From Streptomyces sp. JH14 (GTDB taxonomy: Bacteria; Actinomycetota; Actinomycetes; Streptomycetales; Streptomycetaceae), in contig NZ_JAJNEL010000002.1 in the NCBI RefSeq assembly GCF_029428675.1, positions 124,001-188,000 on the forward strand: a stretch of 64,000 nucleotides of DNA, written 5' to 3'. Below are positions 8,060 through 16,646 of this stretch, piece by piece. The notes under the pieces were generated by a model that was not told the DNA's origin, searched no databases, and saw only the letters and a list, made by a program, of their open reading frames with translations. Within the stretch, counting starts at the first letter, position 1. Each line of letters begins with the position of its first letter. The position numbers and the translations under genes were made by a program.

Positions 8060-9274
8060 TCAGAGACGCTCGATGACGGTGGCGATGCCCATGCCGCCGC
8101 CGACGCAGAGGGTGGCGAGGCCGTACCGCTTGTCCTGGCGCTCCAGTTCGTCGATGAGCGTGCCGAGGATCATCGCGCCGGTGGCACCGAGCGGGTGTCC
8201 GAGCGCGATGGCGCCGCCGTTGACGTTGATCTTGTCGAGGGAGAGCCCCATGTCCCGGGCGAAGCGCAGCACGACACCGGCGAACGCCTCGTTGATCTCG
8301 ACGAGGTCGATGTCGTCGATGGTGAGTCCGGCCTTCGCGAGTGCCTTGCGGGTGGCGGGGGCGGGGCCGGTCAGCATGATGGTCGGCTCGGAGCCGGAGA
8401 CCGCGGCGGAGACGATCCGGGCGCGCGGCGTGAGGCCGTACCGCTCGCCGGTCTCCTTGTTGCCGATGGCGACGAGTGCGGCGCCGTCCACGATGCCGGA
8501 GGAGTTGCCCGCGTGATGGACGTGGTCGATCTTCTCGACCCAGTGGTACTTCTGCAGCGCCACGGCGTCGAAGCCGCCCAGCTCGCCGATGGTGGCGAAC
8601 GAGGGCTTGAGCGCGGCCAGCGAGTCGGCGGTGGTGCCGGGGCGCATGTGCTCGTCGTGGTCGAGGACGACGAGGCCGTTGCGGTCCTTGACCGGGACGA
8701 CGGAGCGCGCGAAGCGGCCGTCCTTCCACGCCTCGGCGGCCCGCTCCTGGGAGAGCGCGGCGAACTCGTCGACGTCGCGCCGCGAGAAGCCCTCGATGGT
8801 GGCGATGAGGTCGGCGCCGACCCCCTGCGGGGCGAAGCCGGTCTCGTAGTTGGTCATCGGGTCCATCGCCCAGGCGCCGCCGTCTGAACCCATGGGCACG
8901 CGGGACATGGACTCGACGCCGCCCGCGAGGATCAGGTCCTCCCAGCCGGAACGGACCTTGGCGGCAGCCAGGTTGACGGCTTCCAGACCGGAGGCGCAGA
9001 AGCGGTTCTCCTGGACGCCGGCCACCGAGTCCGGGAGTCCGGCGGCGATCGCGGCGATCCGGGCGATGTCGGAGCCCTGGTCGCCGAGCGGGCTGACCAC
9101 GCCGAGGACGATGTCGTCGATGGCGGCCGGGTCCAGGCCCGGGAACCGGTTGCGGATTTCGTGGATGAGGCCGACGACGAGGTCGATCGGCTTGGTGCCG
9201 TGCAGGGCGCCATTGGCCTTGCCGCGGCCGCGCGGGGTGCGGATCGCGTCGTAGACAAATGCTTCGGTACTCAA
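8060..9274 (-). CDS. fadA: Acetyl-CoA acyltransferase (thiolase)
   Basis: Thiolase of 404 residues that cleaves 3-ketoacyl-CoA. The nucleophile Cys is in ENRFCASGLEAVN (about residue 90), the catalytic His in NGGAIALGHPLGATGA and the second Cys in ATLCVGGGMG near the C-terminus. The start is TTG at 9274, supported by GAAAGG 8 nt upstream; no ATG or GTG fits the conserved N-terminus STEAFVYDAIRTPRG. It lies between the acyl-CoA dehydrogenase and FadB genes on the same strand. Confidence 0.95.
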   Translation of the reverse strand: MSTEAFVYDAIRTPRGRGKANGALHGTKPIDLVVGLIHEIRNRFPGLDPAAIDDIVLGVVSPLGDQGSDIARIAAIAAGLPDSVAGVQENRFCASGLEAVNLAAAKVRSGWEDLILAGGVESMSRVPMGSDGGAWAMDPMTNYETGFAPQGVGADLIATIEGFSRRDVDEFAALSQERAAEAWKDGRFARSVVPVKDRNGLVVLDHDEHMRPGTTADSLAALKPSFATIGELGGFDAVALQKYHWVEKIDHVHHAGNSSGIVDGAALVAIGNKETGERYGLTPRARIVSAAVSGSEPTIMLTGPAPATRKALAKAGLTIDDIDLVEINEAFAGVVLRFARDMGLSLDKINVNGGAIALGHPLGATGAMILGTLIDELERQDKRYGLATLCVGGGMGIATVIERL

Positions 9275-9309
9275 GACAGCAGCCTTTCGGGGGTGGTCGA
9301 TCGTCGGGG

Positions 9310-10452
9310 TCAGGCGAGCAGCGAGCGGCCGATGATCTCCTTCATGATCTCGGTCGTTCCGCCGTAGATGGTCTGGATGCGGCCGTCGGTGAACGCCTTG
9401 GCGACCCGGTACTCCGTCATGTAGCCGTAGCCGCCGTGGAGCTGGAGGCAGCGGTCGGCGACGCGCTTTTGCAGTTCGGTGGCCCACCACTTGGCCATCG
9501 AGGCGTGTACGGCGTCCAGCTTCCCGTCCGAGTGATCGACGATGCACCGGTCGACGAAGGTCCGGGTGACGGCGCACTCGGTGGCCATCTCGGCGATCTC
9601 GAACCGGATGTGCTGGAGCTTGGAGAGCGGCCGCCCGAAGGCCTCGCGCTCCTTGACGTACTGGGTGGTGATCTCCAGGAGGTACTCGGCGGCGGCGATC
9701 CCGGCGACCGCTATGCCCATCCGCTCCTGGGCCAGGTTGGTCATCAAATGAATGAACGCGCCGTCGCGCTTCCCGAGCAGGTTCTCCTTGGGGACGCGGA
9801 CGTCGTTGAAGAACAGTTCGGCCGTGTCCTGCGACTTCTGGCCGATCTTGTCGAGGTTGCGGCCCCGCTCGAAGCCCTCCGTACCGCGTTCGACGACGAT
9901 CAGCGAGAGCCCCTTCGCACCGCCCTCCGGGGTGGTCTTCGCGACGACGACGACCAGATCGGCGAGGATGCCGTTGGAGATGAACGTCTTGGAGCCGTTC
10001 AGCAGCCAGTGGTCGCCCTTGTCCTCGGCGGTGGTGCGGATGCCCTGGAGGTCGGAGCCCGCGCCGGGTTCGGTCATCGCGATGGCGGTGATGATCTCGC
10101 CGCTGCAGAAGCCGGGCAGCCAGCGCCGCTTCTGCTCGTCGGTGGCGAGGCCGGTCAGGTAGGGGCCGATGATGTCGTTGTGCAGGCCGAGCGCGAGCCC
10201 GGGGGCCCCGGCCCGGGTGAATTCCTCGGAGAGGACGGCGCTGTAGCGGAAGTCGGTGGTGCCGCCGCCCCCGTACTCCTCGGGAACGGCGAGGCCGAGC
10301 AGTCCCTGCCGGCCGGCCGCGAGCCAGGCCTCGCGCGAGACGATGCCGTCCTTCTCCCACTGCTCGTAGTACGGGAGGACTTCCTTGGTCAGGAAGGTGC
10401 GGACGGTCTCGCGGAACGCTTCGTGTTCCTCGGTGAAGATCTGCCGCTCCAC
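9310..10452 (-). CDS. Acyl-CoA dehydrogenase
   Basis: FAD-dependent alpha,beta-dehydrogenation of acyl-CoA. The 380-residue protein has the family signature MTEPGAGSDLQGI (about 135-147) and the C-terminal QLHGGYGYMTEY, with a catalytic-base region IYGGTTEIMKEII. Overall it most resembles long- or medium-chain acyl-CoA dehydrogenases of actinobacteria. The GTG start at 10452 has a full AGGAGG 6 nt upstream. It is separated from the oxidoreductase gene upstream by only 10 nt, so they are translationally close members of one operon. Confidence 0.95.
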   Translation of the reverse strand: MERQIFTEEHEAFRETVRTFLTKEVLPYYEQWEKDGIVSREAWLAAGRQGLLGLAVPEEYGGGGTTDFRYSAVLSEEFTRAGAPGLALGLHNDIIGPYLTGLATDEQKRRWLPGFCSGEIITAIAMTEPGAGSDLQGIRTTAEDKGDHWLLNGSKTFISNGILADLVVVVAKTTPEGGAKGLSLIVVERGTEGFERGRNLDKIGQKSQDTAELFFNDVRVPKENLLGKRDGAFIHLMTNLAQERMGIAVAGIAAAEYLLEITTQYVKEREAFGRPLSKLQHIRFEIAEMATECAVTRTFVDRCIVDHSDGKLDAVHASMAKWWATELQKRVADRCLQLHGGYGYMTEYRVAKAFTDGRIQTIYGGTTEIMKEIIGRSLLA

Positions 10453-10462
10453 GGCGGGCCTC

Positions 10463-11488
10463 CTAGAGCCAGTTCTTGACGGTGGAGATCAGCCGGGCCG
10501 GATCGGACCCGACCGGGATGACGTTGAGCATGGTGACGCCCGACTCGCGGAACGCCTCGATGCGGTCGCGCACATAACCCTCGGGCCCGCACAGCGACAT
10601 GAGCTCACAGAATTCGTCCGGGACGGCGGCCTCCGCCTCCTTCTTCTTCCCGGAGAGGTAGAGCTCCTGGATGAGCGCGGCTTCCTTCTCGTACCCGTAC
10701 GCGACGGCGAGGTCGTTGTAGAAGTTCTTGCCCTTGGCGCCCATGCCGCCGACGTACAGCGCGATCTGCGGGCGGGCGAGGTCCCTGAGTGCGGCAGCGT
10801 CGTCGCCGATGGCGAGCAGTCCGCCGGCGACGGTCTGCAGCGGTCCGCGCGCCGGGTCGCGCCGGGCTGCGCCTTCGGCGAGGGCCGCGCCCCACACCTG
10901 CTGGGCCTTCTCCGGGAGGTAGAGGGTGGGCAGCCAGCCGTCGGCGATCTCTGCGGTCAGCCGGACGTTGGCGGGACCCAGCGAGGCGATGTAGAGCGGG
11001 ATCTCCTCACGCACGGGACGGGTGAGGATCTTCAGCGGCTTACCGAGGCGCCCGCCCTTCTCCTCGGGCAGCGGCATATCGGTGATGCCGTGGTGGTCGA
11101 TGACCTCGCGCCGCCAGATCCGGCGGCACAGTTCCACGGTCTCGCGGGTCCTGCCGAGCGGCTTGCCGTACGCCTTGCCGTGCCAGCCCTCGACGACCTG
11201 CGGCCCGGACGCGCCGAGCCCGAGCAGTGCCCGGCCGCCGGAGATCGCATCGAGTCCGGCGCCGGTCTGGGCGATCAGGGCAGGGGTGCGGGAGTAGACG
11301 TTGAGGATCGCCGCACCGATCTTCATGTGCTGGGTGCGGGCGGCCAGATAGCCCATGAGGGTGGGCGAGTCGAAGCCGTACGCCTCGGCGACCCAGACGG
11401 CGTCGAGTCCGGCGGACTCCAGCGCGGCGACCTGGTCGCAGGCCTCGCGCGGGTCGCCCGCGTAGTTCAGCGGCAGGGAGAGTTCCAT
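10463..11488 (-). CDS. LLM-class flavin (F420-type) oxidoreductase
   Basis: Luciferase-like TIM-barrel oxidoreductase of 341 residues, in actinobacteria usually F420-dependent. Characteristic segments are ELSLPLNYAGDP, GLDAVWVAEAYGFDSPT, IGAAILNVYSRTPALIAQT and LGLGASGPQVVEGWHG. The substrate is not deducible. Its ATG overlaps the stop codon of the CaiB-type gene by one base (TGATG), so translation is coupled. The setting in an acyl-CoA degradation operon suggests it acts on an acyl-CoA-derived or carbonyl intermediate, which is inference only. Confidence 0.9.
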   Translation of the reverse strand: MELSLPLNYAGDPREACDQVAALESAGLDAVWVAEAYGFDSPTLMGYLAARTQHMKIGAAILNVYSRTPALIAQTGAGLDAISGGRALLGLGASGPQVVEGWHGKAYGKPLGRTRETVELCRRIWRREVIDHHGITDMPLPEEKGGRLGKPLKILTRPVREEIPLYIASLGPANVRLTAEIADGWLPTLYLPEKAQQVWGAALAEGAARRDPARGPLQTVAGGLLAIGDDAAALRDLARPQIALYVGGMGAKGKNFYNDLAVAYGYEKEAALIQELYLSGKKKEAEAAVPDEFCELMSLCGPEGYVRDRIEAFRESGVTMLNVIPVGSDPARLISTVKNWL

Positions 11489-12630
11489 CAGTGGGCGGTG
11501 TCCTTCCGGGGCCGGTGCATGCTCGGTACGTCCCAGTCGCGGGCGACGTCCTCGGTGTCCGCGCCGGGCTGCGCGGGTCCGCTGCGTACGGAGACGGGGG
11601 TGGCGGAGAAGCGTGGCGCGGGGGCCGGCTGGGTGAGGCCGCTGTGCTCGACGAAGGTGGAGCGGGCGGCGAGGTGCGGGTGGTGCGGGGCCTCGCGGAG
11701 CGAGAGGACCGGCGCCACACAGGCGTCCGTGGCTTCGAAGACCTCGGTCCACTCCGCGCGCGTCCGGGTCCTGAACCGGTCGGCGACGACCGTGCGCAGC
11801 TCCTCCCAGCGGGTGACGTCCTTGCGGTCCGGGACCTGGTCCTCGATGCCGAGGAGCTTGGTGAACTCGTCGTAGAACTGCTGCTCCAGCGGGCCGACCG
11901 CCATGTACTGGCCGTCGGCCGTCTCGTACGAGCCGTAGAACGGACAGCCGCCGTCCAGGAGGTTGGAGCCGCGCCGGTCCTGCCAGCCGCCGGCCGCCAG
12001 CATCCCGTGGATCATCGTGGCGAGGTGGGCGGCGCCGTCGACGATCGCCGCGTCCACGACCTGACCCGTGCCGCCGGGGGTCCGCGCGTGCTGGAGGGCG
12101 GCGAGGACGCCGACGACGAGGTAGAGCGAGCCGCCCGCGTAGTCGCCGACCAGATTGGCGGGGACCGTGGGCGGCTCGCCGGGCTTGCCGATCATGGAGA
12201 GCGTGCCGGTGAGGGCGATGTACGCGATGTCGTGTCCGGCCCGTTCGGCGAGCGGCCCGTCCTGGCCCCAGCCGGTCATCCGCCCGTAGACGAGCTGCGG
12301 GTTACGGGCCAGACAGGCGTCGGGACCGACGCCGAGCCGTTCGGCGACGCCCGGACGGTAGCCCTCGATCAGGATGTCGGCGCGTTCGACCAGGTCGAGG
12401 ACCCGGCCCGGGCCGTCCTCGGCCTTGAGGTCGACGAGCACGGAGCGTTTGTTGCGGTTGGTGAGGTCGCAGGAGGGGTCGATGCCCAGCCCCGGGCCTC
12501 CGGGCCGGTCGACCCTGACGACGTCGGCGCCGAGGTCGGCGAGGAGCATCGCCGCGAACGGACCGGGGCCGATGCCCGCCATCTCCACCACGCGTACGCC
12601 CGCCAGTGGGCCGCGCTCTGTCGTTGCCAT
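11488..12630 (-). CDS. CaiB/BaiF-type CoA transferase, alpha-methylacyl-CoA racemase-like
   Basis: Family III CoA-transferase/racemase of 380 residues. It opens with GPLAGVRVVEMAGIGPGPFAAM and has the racemase-type catalytic pair regions: AGHDIAYIALTG (His/Asp about 126) and LVGDYAGGSLYLVVG (Asp). These favour alpha-methylacyl-CoA racemase over true CoA transferases. A racemase here would convert 2R-methyl-branched acyl-CoA to the 2S form accepted by the dehydrogenase two genes downstream. It is the first gene of the operon, and a KstR2-like operator lies about 85 nt upstream. Confidence 0.88.
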   Translation of the reverse strand: MATTERGPLAGVRVVEMAGIGPGPFAAMLLADLGADVVRVDRPGGPGLGIDPSCDLTNRNKRSVLVDLKAEDGPGRVLDLVERADILIEGYRPGVAERLGVGPDACLARNPQLVYGRMTGWGQDGPLAERAGHDIAYIALTGTLSMIGKPGEPPTVPANLVGDYAGGSLYLVVGVLAALQHARTPGGTGQVVDAAIVDGAAHLATMIHGMLAAGGWQDRRGSNLLDGGCPFYGSYETADGQYMAVGPLEQQFYDEFTKLLGIEDQVPDRKDVTRWEELRTVVADRFRTRTRAEWTEVFEATDACVAPVLSLREAPHHPHLAARSTFVEHSGLTQPAPAPRFSATPVSVRSGPAQPGADTEDVARDWDVPSMHRPRKDTAH

Positions 12631-12712
12631 CAAGCCCCCAGCGGTGTGACACAACTGATGTAACAGCGATGATGCTAAGAAGACGCCGCGCTCCGCACAA
12701 CCCCTTGGACCG

Positions 12713-12726
12713 AGCAAGCGCTTAGT
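12713..12726. promoter_or_regulatory. KstR2-like TetR operator in the divergent promoter region
   Basis: AGCAAGCGCTTAGT matches the mycobacterial KstR2 consensus AnCAAGnnCTTGnT at every fixed position except one (CTTA for CTTG). The core AAGCGCTT is a perfect palindrome. It lies in the 204-nt gap between the divergent racemase and enoyl-reductase-like genes, where a TetR repressor sensing acyl-CoA could control both. No TetR gene is present in the window, so the regulator is elsewhere. Confidence 0.5.
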
Positions 12727-12834
12727 TCCTCTTCCCGATCCTCCCCCACGAGCGCCGCCCGGTTGCACACCGCCACGACCCCCTCGGCTACCCTCTGCCT
12801 GCTACATCGGCGGCGGCGCCCTGCGGAGGCACTC

Positions 12835-14025
12835 GTGAACAGGCAGAACGGGGCAGAACGCCCTTATGACATAGTCCTCTTCGGCGCCACCGGCTTTGTG
12901 GGTGCGCTCACCGCCGAATATCTCGCCGCGAACGCTCCCGACGGCTGCCGCTGGGCGCTGGCGGGCCGCAGCCCGGCCAAGCTGGAGAAGCTGCGGGAGC
13001 ATCTGACCGCCGTCGATCCGCGCTGCGCGGAGCTGCCCCTGCTGCGCGCGGACGCCGACGACCCCGACGCGCTGCGCGAACTCGCCGAATCGGCGCACGT
13101 GGTGGCCTCGACGGTCGGCCCGTACGTCTGGCACGGCGAGAAGCTCGTGGCCGCCTGCGCCGAGGCCGGTACGGACTACGCGGACCTGACCGGCGAGGCG
13201 GAGTTCGTCGACCGGATGTTCCTGGAGCACGACGCCCGGGCCCGTGAGACCGGGGCACGGCTCGTGCACGCCTGCGGCTTCGACTCCGTACCGCACGACC
13301 TCGGGGTGTACTTCACCGTCCAGCAACTGCCGCAGGACGTGCCGCTGACGATCGACGGGTTCGTCCGCAGCAATGCCGTCTTCTCCGGCGGCACGTTCGC
13401 CTCCGCGCTCACCGCGATGGGCCGCGGCCCGCAGATGCTGCGCACCGCCCACGAGCGCCGGCTGCACGAACCGCGCCTGGTCGGCCGCCGCGCCCGCGCC
13501 CCGCTCGGCACCCCGCACTTCAGTGGGGAGACCGGCACCTGGGCACTGCCCCTGCCGACACTGGACCCACAGGTCGTCGAACGCTCGGCGCGCGGGCTCG
13601 CGCGGTACGGTCCCGACTTCCGCTACCGCCATTTCGCCTCGGTGAAGAGCCTGCCGGTGGCACTCGGCGGAACGGCGGCGATCGCCGCTCTGCTGGGTGC
13701 GGCGCAGCTGCCGGCCGCGCGGAACTGGCTGATGGACCGGTACCAGCCGGGCGAGGGCCCGGACGCGGAGCGTCGCAGGCGGAGCTGGTTCACGGTCCGC
13801 TTCGTCGGCGAGGGCGGCGGCCGTCGCGTCTTCACCGAGGTGTCCGGCGGTGACCCCGGCTACGGCGAGACGGCGAAGATGCTCGCACAGTCCGCGCTCT
13901 GCCTCGCTCTGGACGAACTTCCACCGACGTCCGGGCAGGTCACCACGGCTGTCGCGATGGGCGACGCGCTGCTGGAGCGGCTGCGCGGGGCGGGGCTGCG
14001 CTTCCGGGTCGCGGCGGTCCGCTGA
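12835..14025 (+). CDS. Saccharopine dehydrogenase-like / trans-acting enoyl reductase family protein
   Basis: NAD(P)-dependent Rossmann protein of 396 residues. It has YDIVLFGATGFVGALTAEYL at the N-terminus, ALAGRSPAKLE, VASTVGPYVWHG, and CGFDSVPHDLG. This is the pattern of the saccharopine-dehydrogenase-like family that includes the mycobacterial trans-acting enoyl reductase Rv2953. The GTG start at 12835 has GGAGG 5 nt upstream, better than an in-frame ATG at 12763. It is divergent from the beta-oxidation operon with a shared regulatory region. The exact reaction is not known; an acyl-chain reductase role is inference. Confidence 0.85.
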   Translation: MNRQNGAERPYDIVLFGATGFVGALTAEYLAANAPDGCRWALAGRSPAKLEKLREHLTAVDPRCAELPLLRADADDPDALRELAESAHVVASTVGPYVWHGEKLVAACAEAGTDYADLTGEAEFVDRMFLEHDARARETGARLVHACGFDSVPHDLGVYFTVQQLPQDVPLTIDGFVRSNAVFSGGTFASALTAMGRGPQMLRTAHERRLHEPRLVGRRARAPLGTPHFSGETGTWALPLPTLDPQVVERSARGLARYGPDFRYRHFASVKSLPVALGGTAAIAALLGAAQLPAARNWLMDRYQPGEGPDAERRRRSWFTVRFVGEGGGRRVFTEVSGGDPGYGETAKMLAQSALCLALDELPPTSGQVTTAVAMGDALLERLRGAGLRFRVAAVR

Positions 14026-14033
14026 GCGGACCG
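14015..14033 (+). terminator. Hairpin at the end of the enoyl-reductase-like gene
   Basis: CGGTCCGC (14015-14022) and GCGGACCG (14026-14033) form an 8-bp perfect stem whose 3-nt loop is the TGA stop codon itself. It is a plausible terminator between the convergent genes, although the tight loop makes it less certain. Confidence 0.5.
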
Positions 14034-14062
14034 GCGCCGGGGCGGGTGGGCCGATCCGGGGA

Positions 14063-14206
14063 TCAGAGCGCCCAGGACACGAGCGTGCAGATCATCGAGA
14101 CGGTCCACACCACTCCCGCGAGGACACCCAGGGTCATGCCGATGGCGAGGCGCCGCTGGGCGACATAGACGGTTCCGGGACGTGTGGTCGTTCGATGATC
14201 GGTCAT
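14063..14206 (-). CDS. Small single-pass membrane protein
   Basis: A 47-residue protein starting MTDHRTTTRPGT. It has a polar N-terminus and one C-terminal membrane helix (LGVLAGVVWTVSMICTLVSW). An ATG 21 nt further upstream (14227) is equally possible; neither has a convincing Shine-Dalgarno. There is no recognised family. Coding is supported by the hydrophobic segment and by fit between two unrelated genes, but this remains a modest call. Confidence 0.5.
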   Translation of the reverse strand: MTDHRTTTRPGTVYVAQRRLAIGMTLGVLAGVVWTVSMICTLVSWAL

Positions 14207-14301
14207 GCGCACCAGAATGCCGGTCATGATCGACGAGCGATATCCGTACACATACTCAGATGCGGGGCCCGCGGGCACTCGTGGGCGCGTTTCCGCAGCC
14301 C

Positions 14302-14979
14302 TCAGGCGGTCGCTTCCCTGAGAGCCCGTCTGCAGAGCGCGTCGGCCCTTCGGGTGGTCTCCGGCTGGCGGAAGTCCCTGGCCAGCCGGAGCGTGTGCGC
14401 GCAGGCGTTGTCCAGACCGGTCCGGTGTCCGACGGATACGTACACCGGTTTGGTGCCGTCCTGGGTGCGCAGCGCCCGGCCCACCTCCTCGTCCCCGTCG
14501 AGGAGCGGGGAGGAGTCGCCGCGCCGGGGGCCCGGCTGTTCGTAGGTGAAGGTGAACGGGTTCTTGGCGACGCCGAAGACGGGGAGCCCGGTGAGCACGC
14601 CCAGATGACTGGCGAGCCCGAAGCGGCGCGGGTGGGCCCTGCCGTAGCCGTCACAGACGACGAGTCCGGGGTCGACCGGAAGTGCCTCCAGCGCATCCAG
14701 CACGGTCGGGATCTCCCGGAAGGCGAGCAGTCCCGGGATGTACGGGAAGGTGACCCGGCCGATGGCGGTGGCCTCCGCGATCACGTCCAGCGTCGCCGCG
14801 TCGAGCACGACCGCCGCCGCCACGACGACATCGCGCTCGTCGTCGTAGGCGACGTCCACTCCGGTCACCCGTCCCGCGCCGGGCGGCGGCCCCGGCTCGT
14901 CGAGCACCACCCGGGCACGCAGGGTGTCCTGGATGGCGCGGGCTTCGGCTGCGTCGGCGGGCATGCGGAACGTCGTCAT
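14302..14979 (-). CDS. nfi: Endonuclease V (deoxyinosine 3' endonuclease)
   Basis: Repair nuclease that cuts 3' of hypoxanthine in DNA. The 225-residue protein matches E. coli Nfi block by block: VTGVDVAYDD carries the first metal Asp, FPYIPGLLAFREIP carries the Glu, and VVCDGYGRAHPRRFGLASH carries the second Asp and the conserved HPRR-G-ASH element. GVAKNPF follows. The ATG at 14979 fits the conserved start, although no Shine-Dalgarno is seen. A TAAGCT -10-like hexamer ends 10 nt before the ATG, so the transcript may be nearly leaderless. It appears to be a stand-alone gene. Confidence 0.93.
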   Translation of the reverse strand: MTTFRMPADAAEARAIQDTLRARVVLDEPGPPPGAGRVTGVDVAYDDERDVVVAAAVVLDAATLDVIAEATAIGRVTFPYIPGLLAFREIPTVLDALEALPVDPGLVVCDGYGRAHPRRFGLASHLGVLTGLPVFGVAKNPFTFTYEQPGPRRGDSSPLLDGDEEVGRALRTQDGTKPVYVSVGHRTGLDNACAHTLRLARDFRQPETTRRADALCRRALREATA

Positions 14980-15369
14980 GGTGCCGGCCAGCTTAGAAGT
15001 CCCGCCGGAACGGGCCGTTGGCGGTGTGCCGTTCATGCGCGCACTCGCGTGGGCATGTACCGCCCCCGTCGAGCGGGGCGACGCGCTGCTGGAGGTGCAT
15101 GTCGCCCGGCCGGACGCGCGGTATGTGGCCGGAGTCCTCCTCGCGTCCGGCCGCAGGAACCCGCGCGAGGAAGGGTGACCCTCGCCGTCGGGGACGACCG
15201 CGCGCAGTTCGGGAGAGCGCGGCGGCCGACCCCTTCGTCACCGGGGCGTGTGCGCGTACCGGATCACGGAGTTCATCGCGACGAAGACTTCGGACGGACC
15301 CGCCCCGCACCGACGGCGGTTGTCCTGAGCCCCGTCCTTCGACGGGCCCCTGACGACGATGACCAGGTG
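14980..15369. other. 390-nt gap without a supportable gene
   Basis: Between endonuclease V and the BNR-repeat gene. A plus-strand reading frame from ATG 15036 to TGA 15178 (MRALAWACTAPVERGD...) has coding-like third positions but no Shine-Dalgarno and no recognisable family. Downstream the sequence continues without a long frame of good composition. It may be the start of a decayed gene. Nothing else was seen. Confidence 0.4.
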
Positions 15370-16467
15370 TCAGTGCAGCCGGGCGATCCGTCCCTTCTCG
15401 CCCGCGGCCCAGCAGCCGCCGTCGTGTGTGCAGTCCACGGTGTCGTACGAACCGGTGTCGACCGTGTGCCAGGTGCGTCCGCCGTCGGTCGTCAGATCCG
15501 TCCCGGTCGGTCCGACGGCGAGTGCCGTGGCGCGGGCGTGCGGGATCCAGGCGACACCGGAACGGTAGGCGGCCGGCGGGGTGGTGGACCGCTGCCAGCT
15601 GCGGCCTGCGTCGCCTGTGACGGCCGCTGCGTCCGGCGACGGCTGATCGGCGCGGTAGTCGCCGCCCACCGCGATGCCGTGGGTACGGTCGCGGAAGGCG
15701 AGCCCGAAGACGCCACGGGCCGGGTCCCCGGCCGGGATGGTCGATGCGGTCACCGTCCAGTTCAGTCCGCGGTCGGCGGAGTGCAGTACCCGCGCGGTGG
15801 CCGCGCCGCCCGTCGCCAGCCAGACGTCCTTCGGCCCCGAACTGACCAGGCACTGACCGCCGGCGGCGAAGCCCGCCTCGCCCGTCTGCGCCACCGGCAT
15901 CCCGGCCGTGGGCAGCAGCGTCCAGCTGCGGCCTCCGTCGGCGGTGGACAGGATGCGGAATCTGCCGTCGACCGGATCGCTCATGGCGAGCCCGTGCCGA
16001 CTGTCGAAGAAGGTAAGACAGTCGTAGAAGGCGCGGGAGTCGGTGTTGCGGAAGGACTCGGTCCAGGTGGCCCCGCCGTCGTCCGTACGGAACACGCGGG
16101 AGGCCTCGCCCTCCCCGATGGCCAGTACCACCGCACGCCGCGCGTCGAAGGCCTCGATGTCCCGGAACTCCAGGGCCTCCTCCGTCGCGCCGGGCGGCGA
16201 GACGTCGTGCCAGTGGCGGCCGCCGTCGGTGGTGCGCAGGACCGTGCCCTTCGAGCCCGCGGCCCACGCGGTGCGGCTGCTGACGGCGGAAAGGCCGCGG
16301 AAACGGGCGTCGGTCCCCGTCTGTGTGAGCGTCCACGCGGGGCGGTGGCCGGGCCCCGGCTCCCCCGGCGCCGCCTGCGCTGCCGACGGTGTGACCAGTG
16401 CTGCGGTCAGTGCCGCCCCGCACAGTCCCCATGACATCAGTCGTATCGTCTTCCCCTTGGGCCTCAT
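15370..16467 (-). CDS. Secreted BNR/YCF48-like beta-propeller protein
   Basis: A 365-residue exported protein. The signal peptide is clear: Arg/Lys-rich start MRPKGKTIR, a hydrophobic core through residue 27, and the site AAQAAPG. The mature part repeats the BNR/Asp-box motif at regular intervals (TTDGGRHWH, TDDGGATWT, TADGGRSWT, TGDAGRSWQ, TTDGGRTWH), indicating a photosynthesis-stability-factor-like or sialidase-like propeller. Actinobacterial annotations often call such proteins oxidoreductases without proof. The ATG at 16467 is preceded by TAGCTT 8 nt upstream and no Shine-Dalgarno, suggesting leaderless translation. No operon partner is visible. Confidence 0.85.
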   Translation of the reverse strand: MRPKGKTIRLMSWGLCGAALTAALVTPSAAQAAPGEPGPGHRPAWTLTQTGTDARFRGLSAVSSRTAWAAGSKGTVLRTTDGGRHWHDVSPPGATEEALEFRDIEAFDARRAVVLAIGEGEASRVFRTDDGGATWTESFRNTDSRAFYDCLTFFDSRHGLAMSDPVDGRFRILSTADGGRSWTLLPTAGMPVAQTGEAGFAAGGQCLVSSGPKDVWLATGGAATARVLHSADRGLNWTVTASTIPAGDPARGVFGLAFRDRTHGIAVGGDYRADQPSPDAAAVTGDAGRSWQRSTTPPAAYRSGVAWIPHARATALAVGPTGTDLTTDGGRTWHTVDTGSYDTVDCTHDGGCWAAGEKGRIARLH

Positions 16468-16646
16468 GGCGCAGGAAGCTAACGCACCGACAGAACGCCG
16501 TCCAGGGTGCGCCGCCGGACAGGAAGCCGTGCAGTCCCGGGTGCCGGCGGTGACGAAGCTCACGTCACCTCCGGTGCACGGATCAGAGGCTTCCGTCGTC
16601 TCAGTCGATGCCGGGTACCGTCCGCGGCCGCGAGAGGGAGCAGGTC

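Noticed and set aside
5764..8076. 770-codon open frame on the plus strand opposite fadB
   Set aside because: It is the GC-driven antisense shadow of FadB: no family motif, Gly/Asp/Arg-dominated composition, while the minus strand has all crotonase and dehydrogenase signatures.
15036..15178. 47-codon plus-strand frame between endonuclease V and BNR genes
   Set aside because: Third positions look coding-like, but there is no Shine-Dalgarno and no recognisable homology, so it is only mentioned in the gap entry.
14260..16434. Long plus-strand frame across endonuclease V and the BNR gene
   Set aside because: It spans two recognisable minus-strand genes and the gap between them with no conserved motif.
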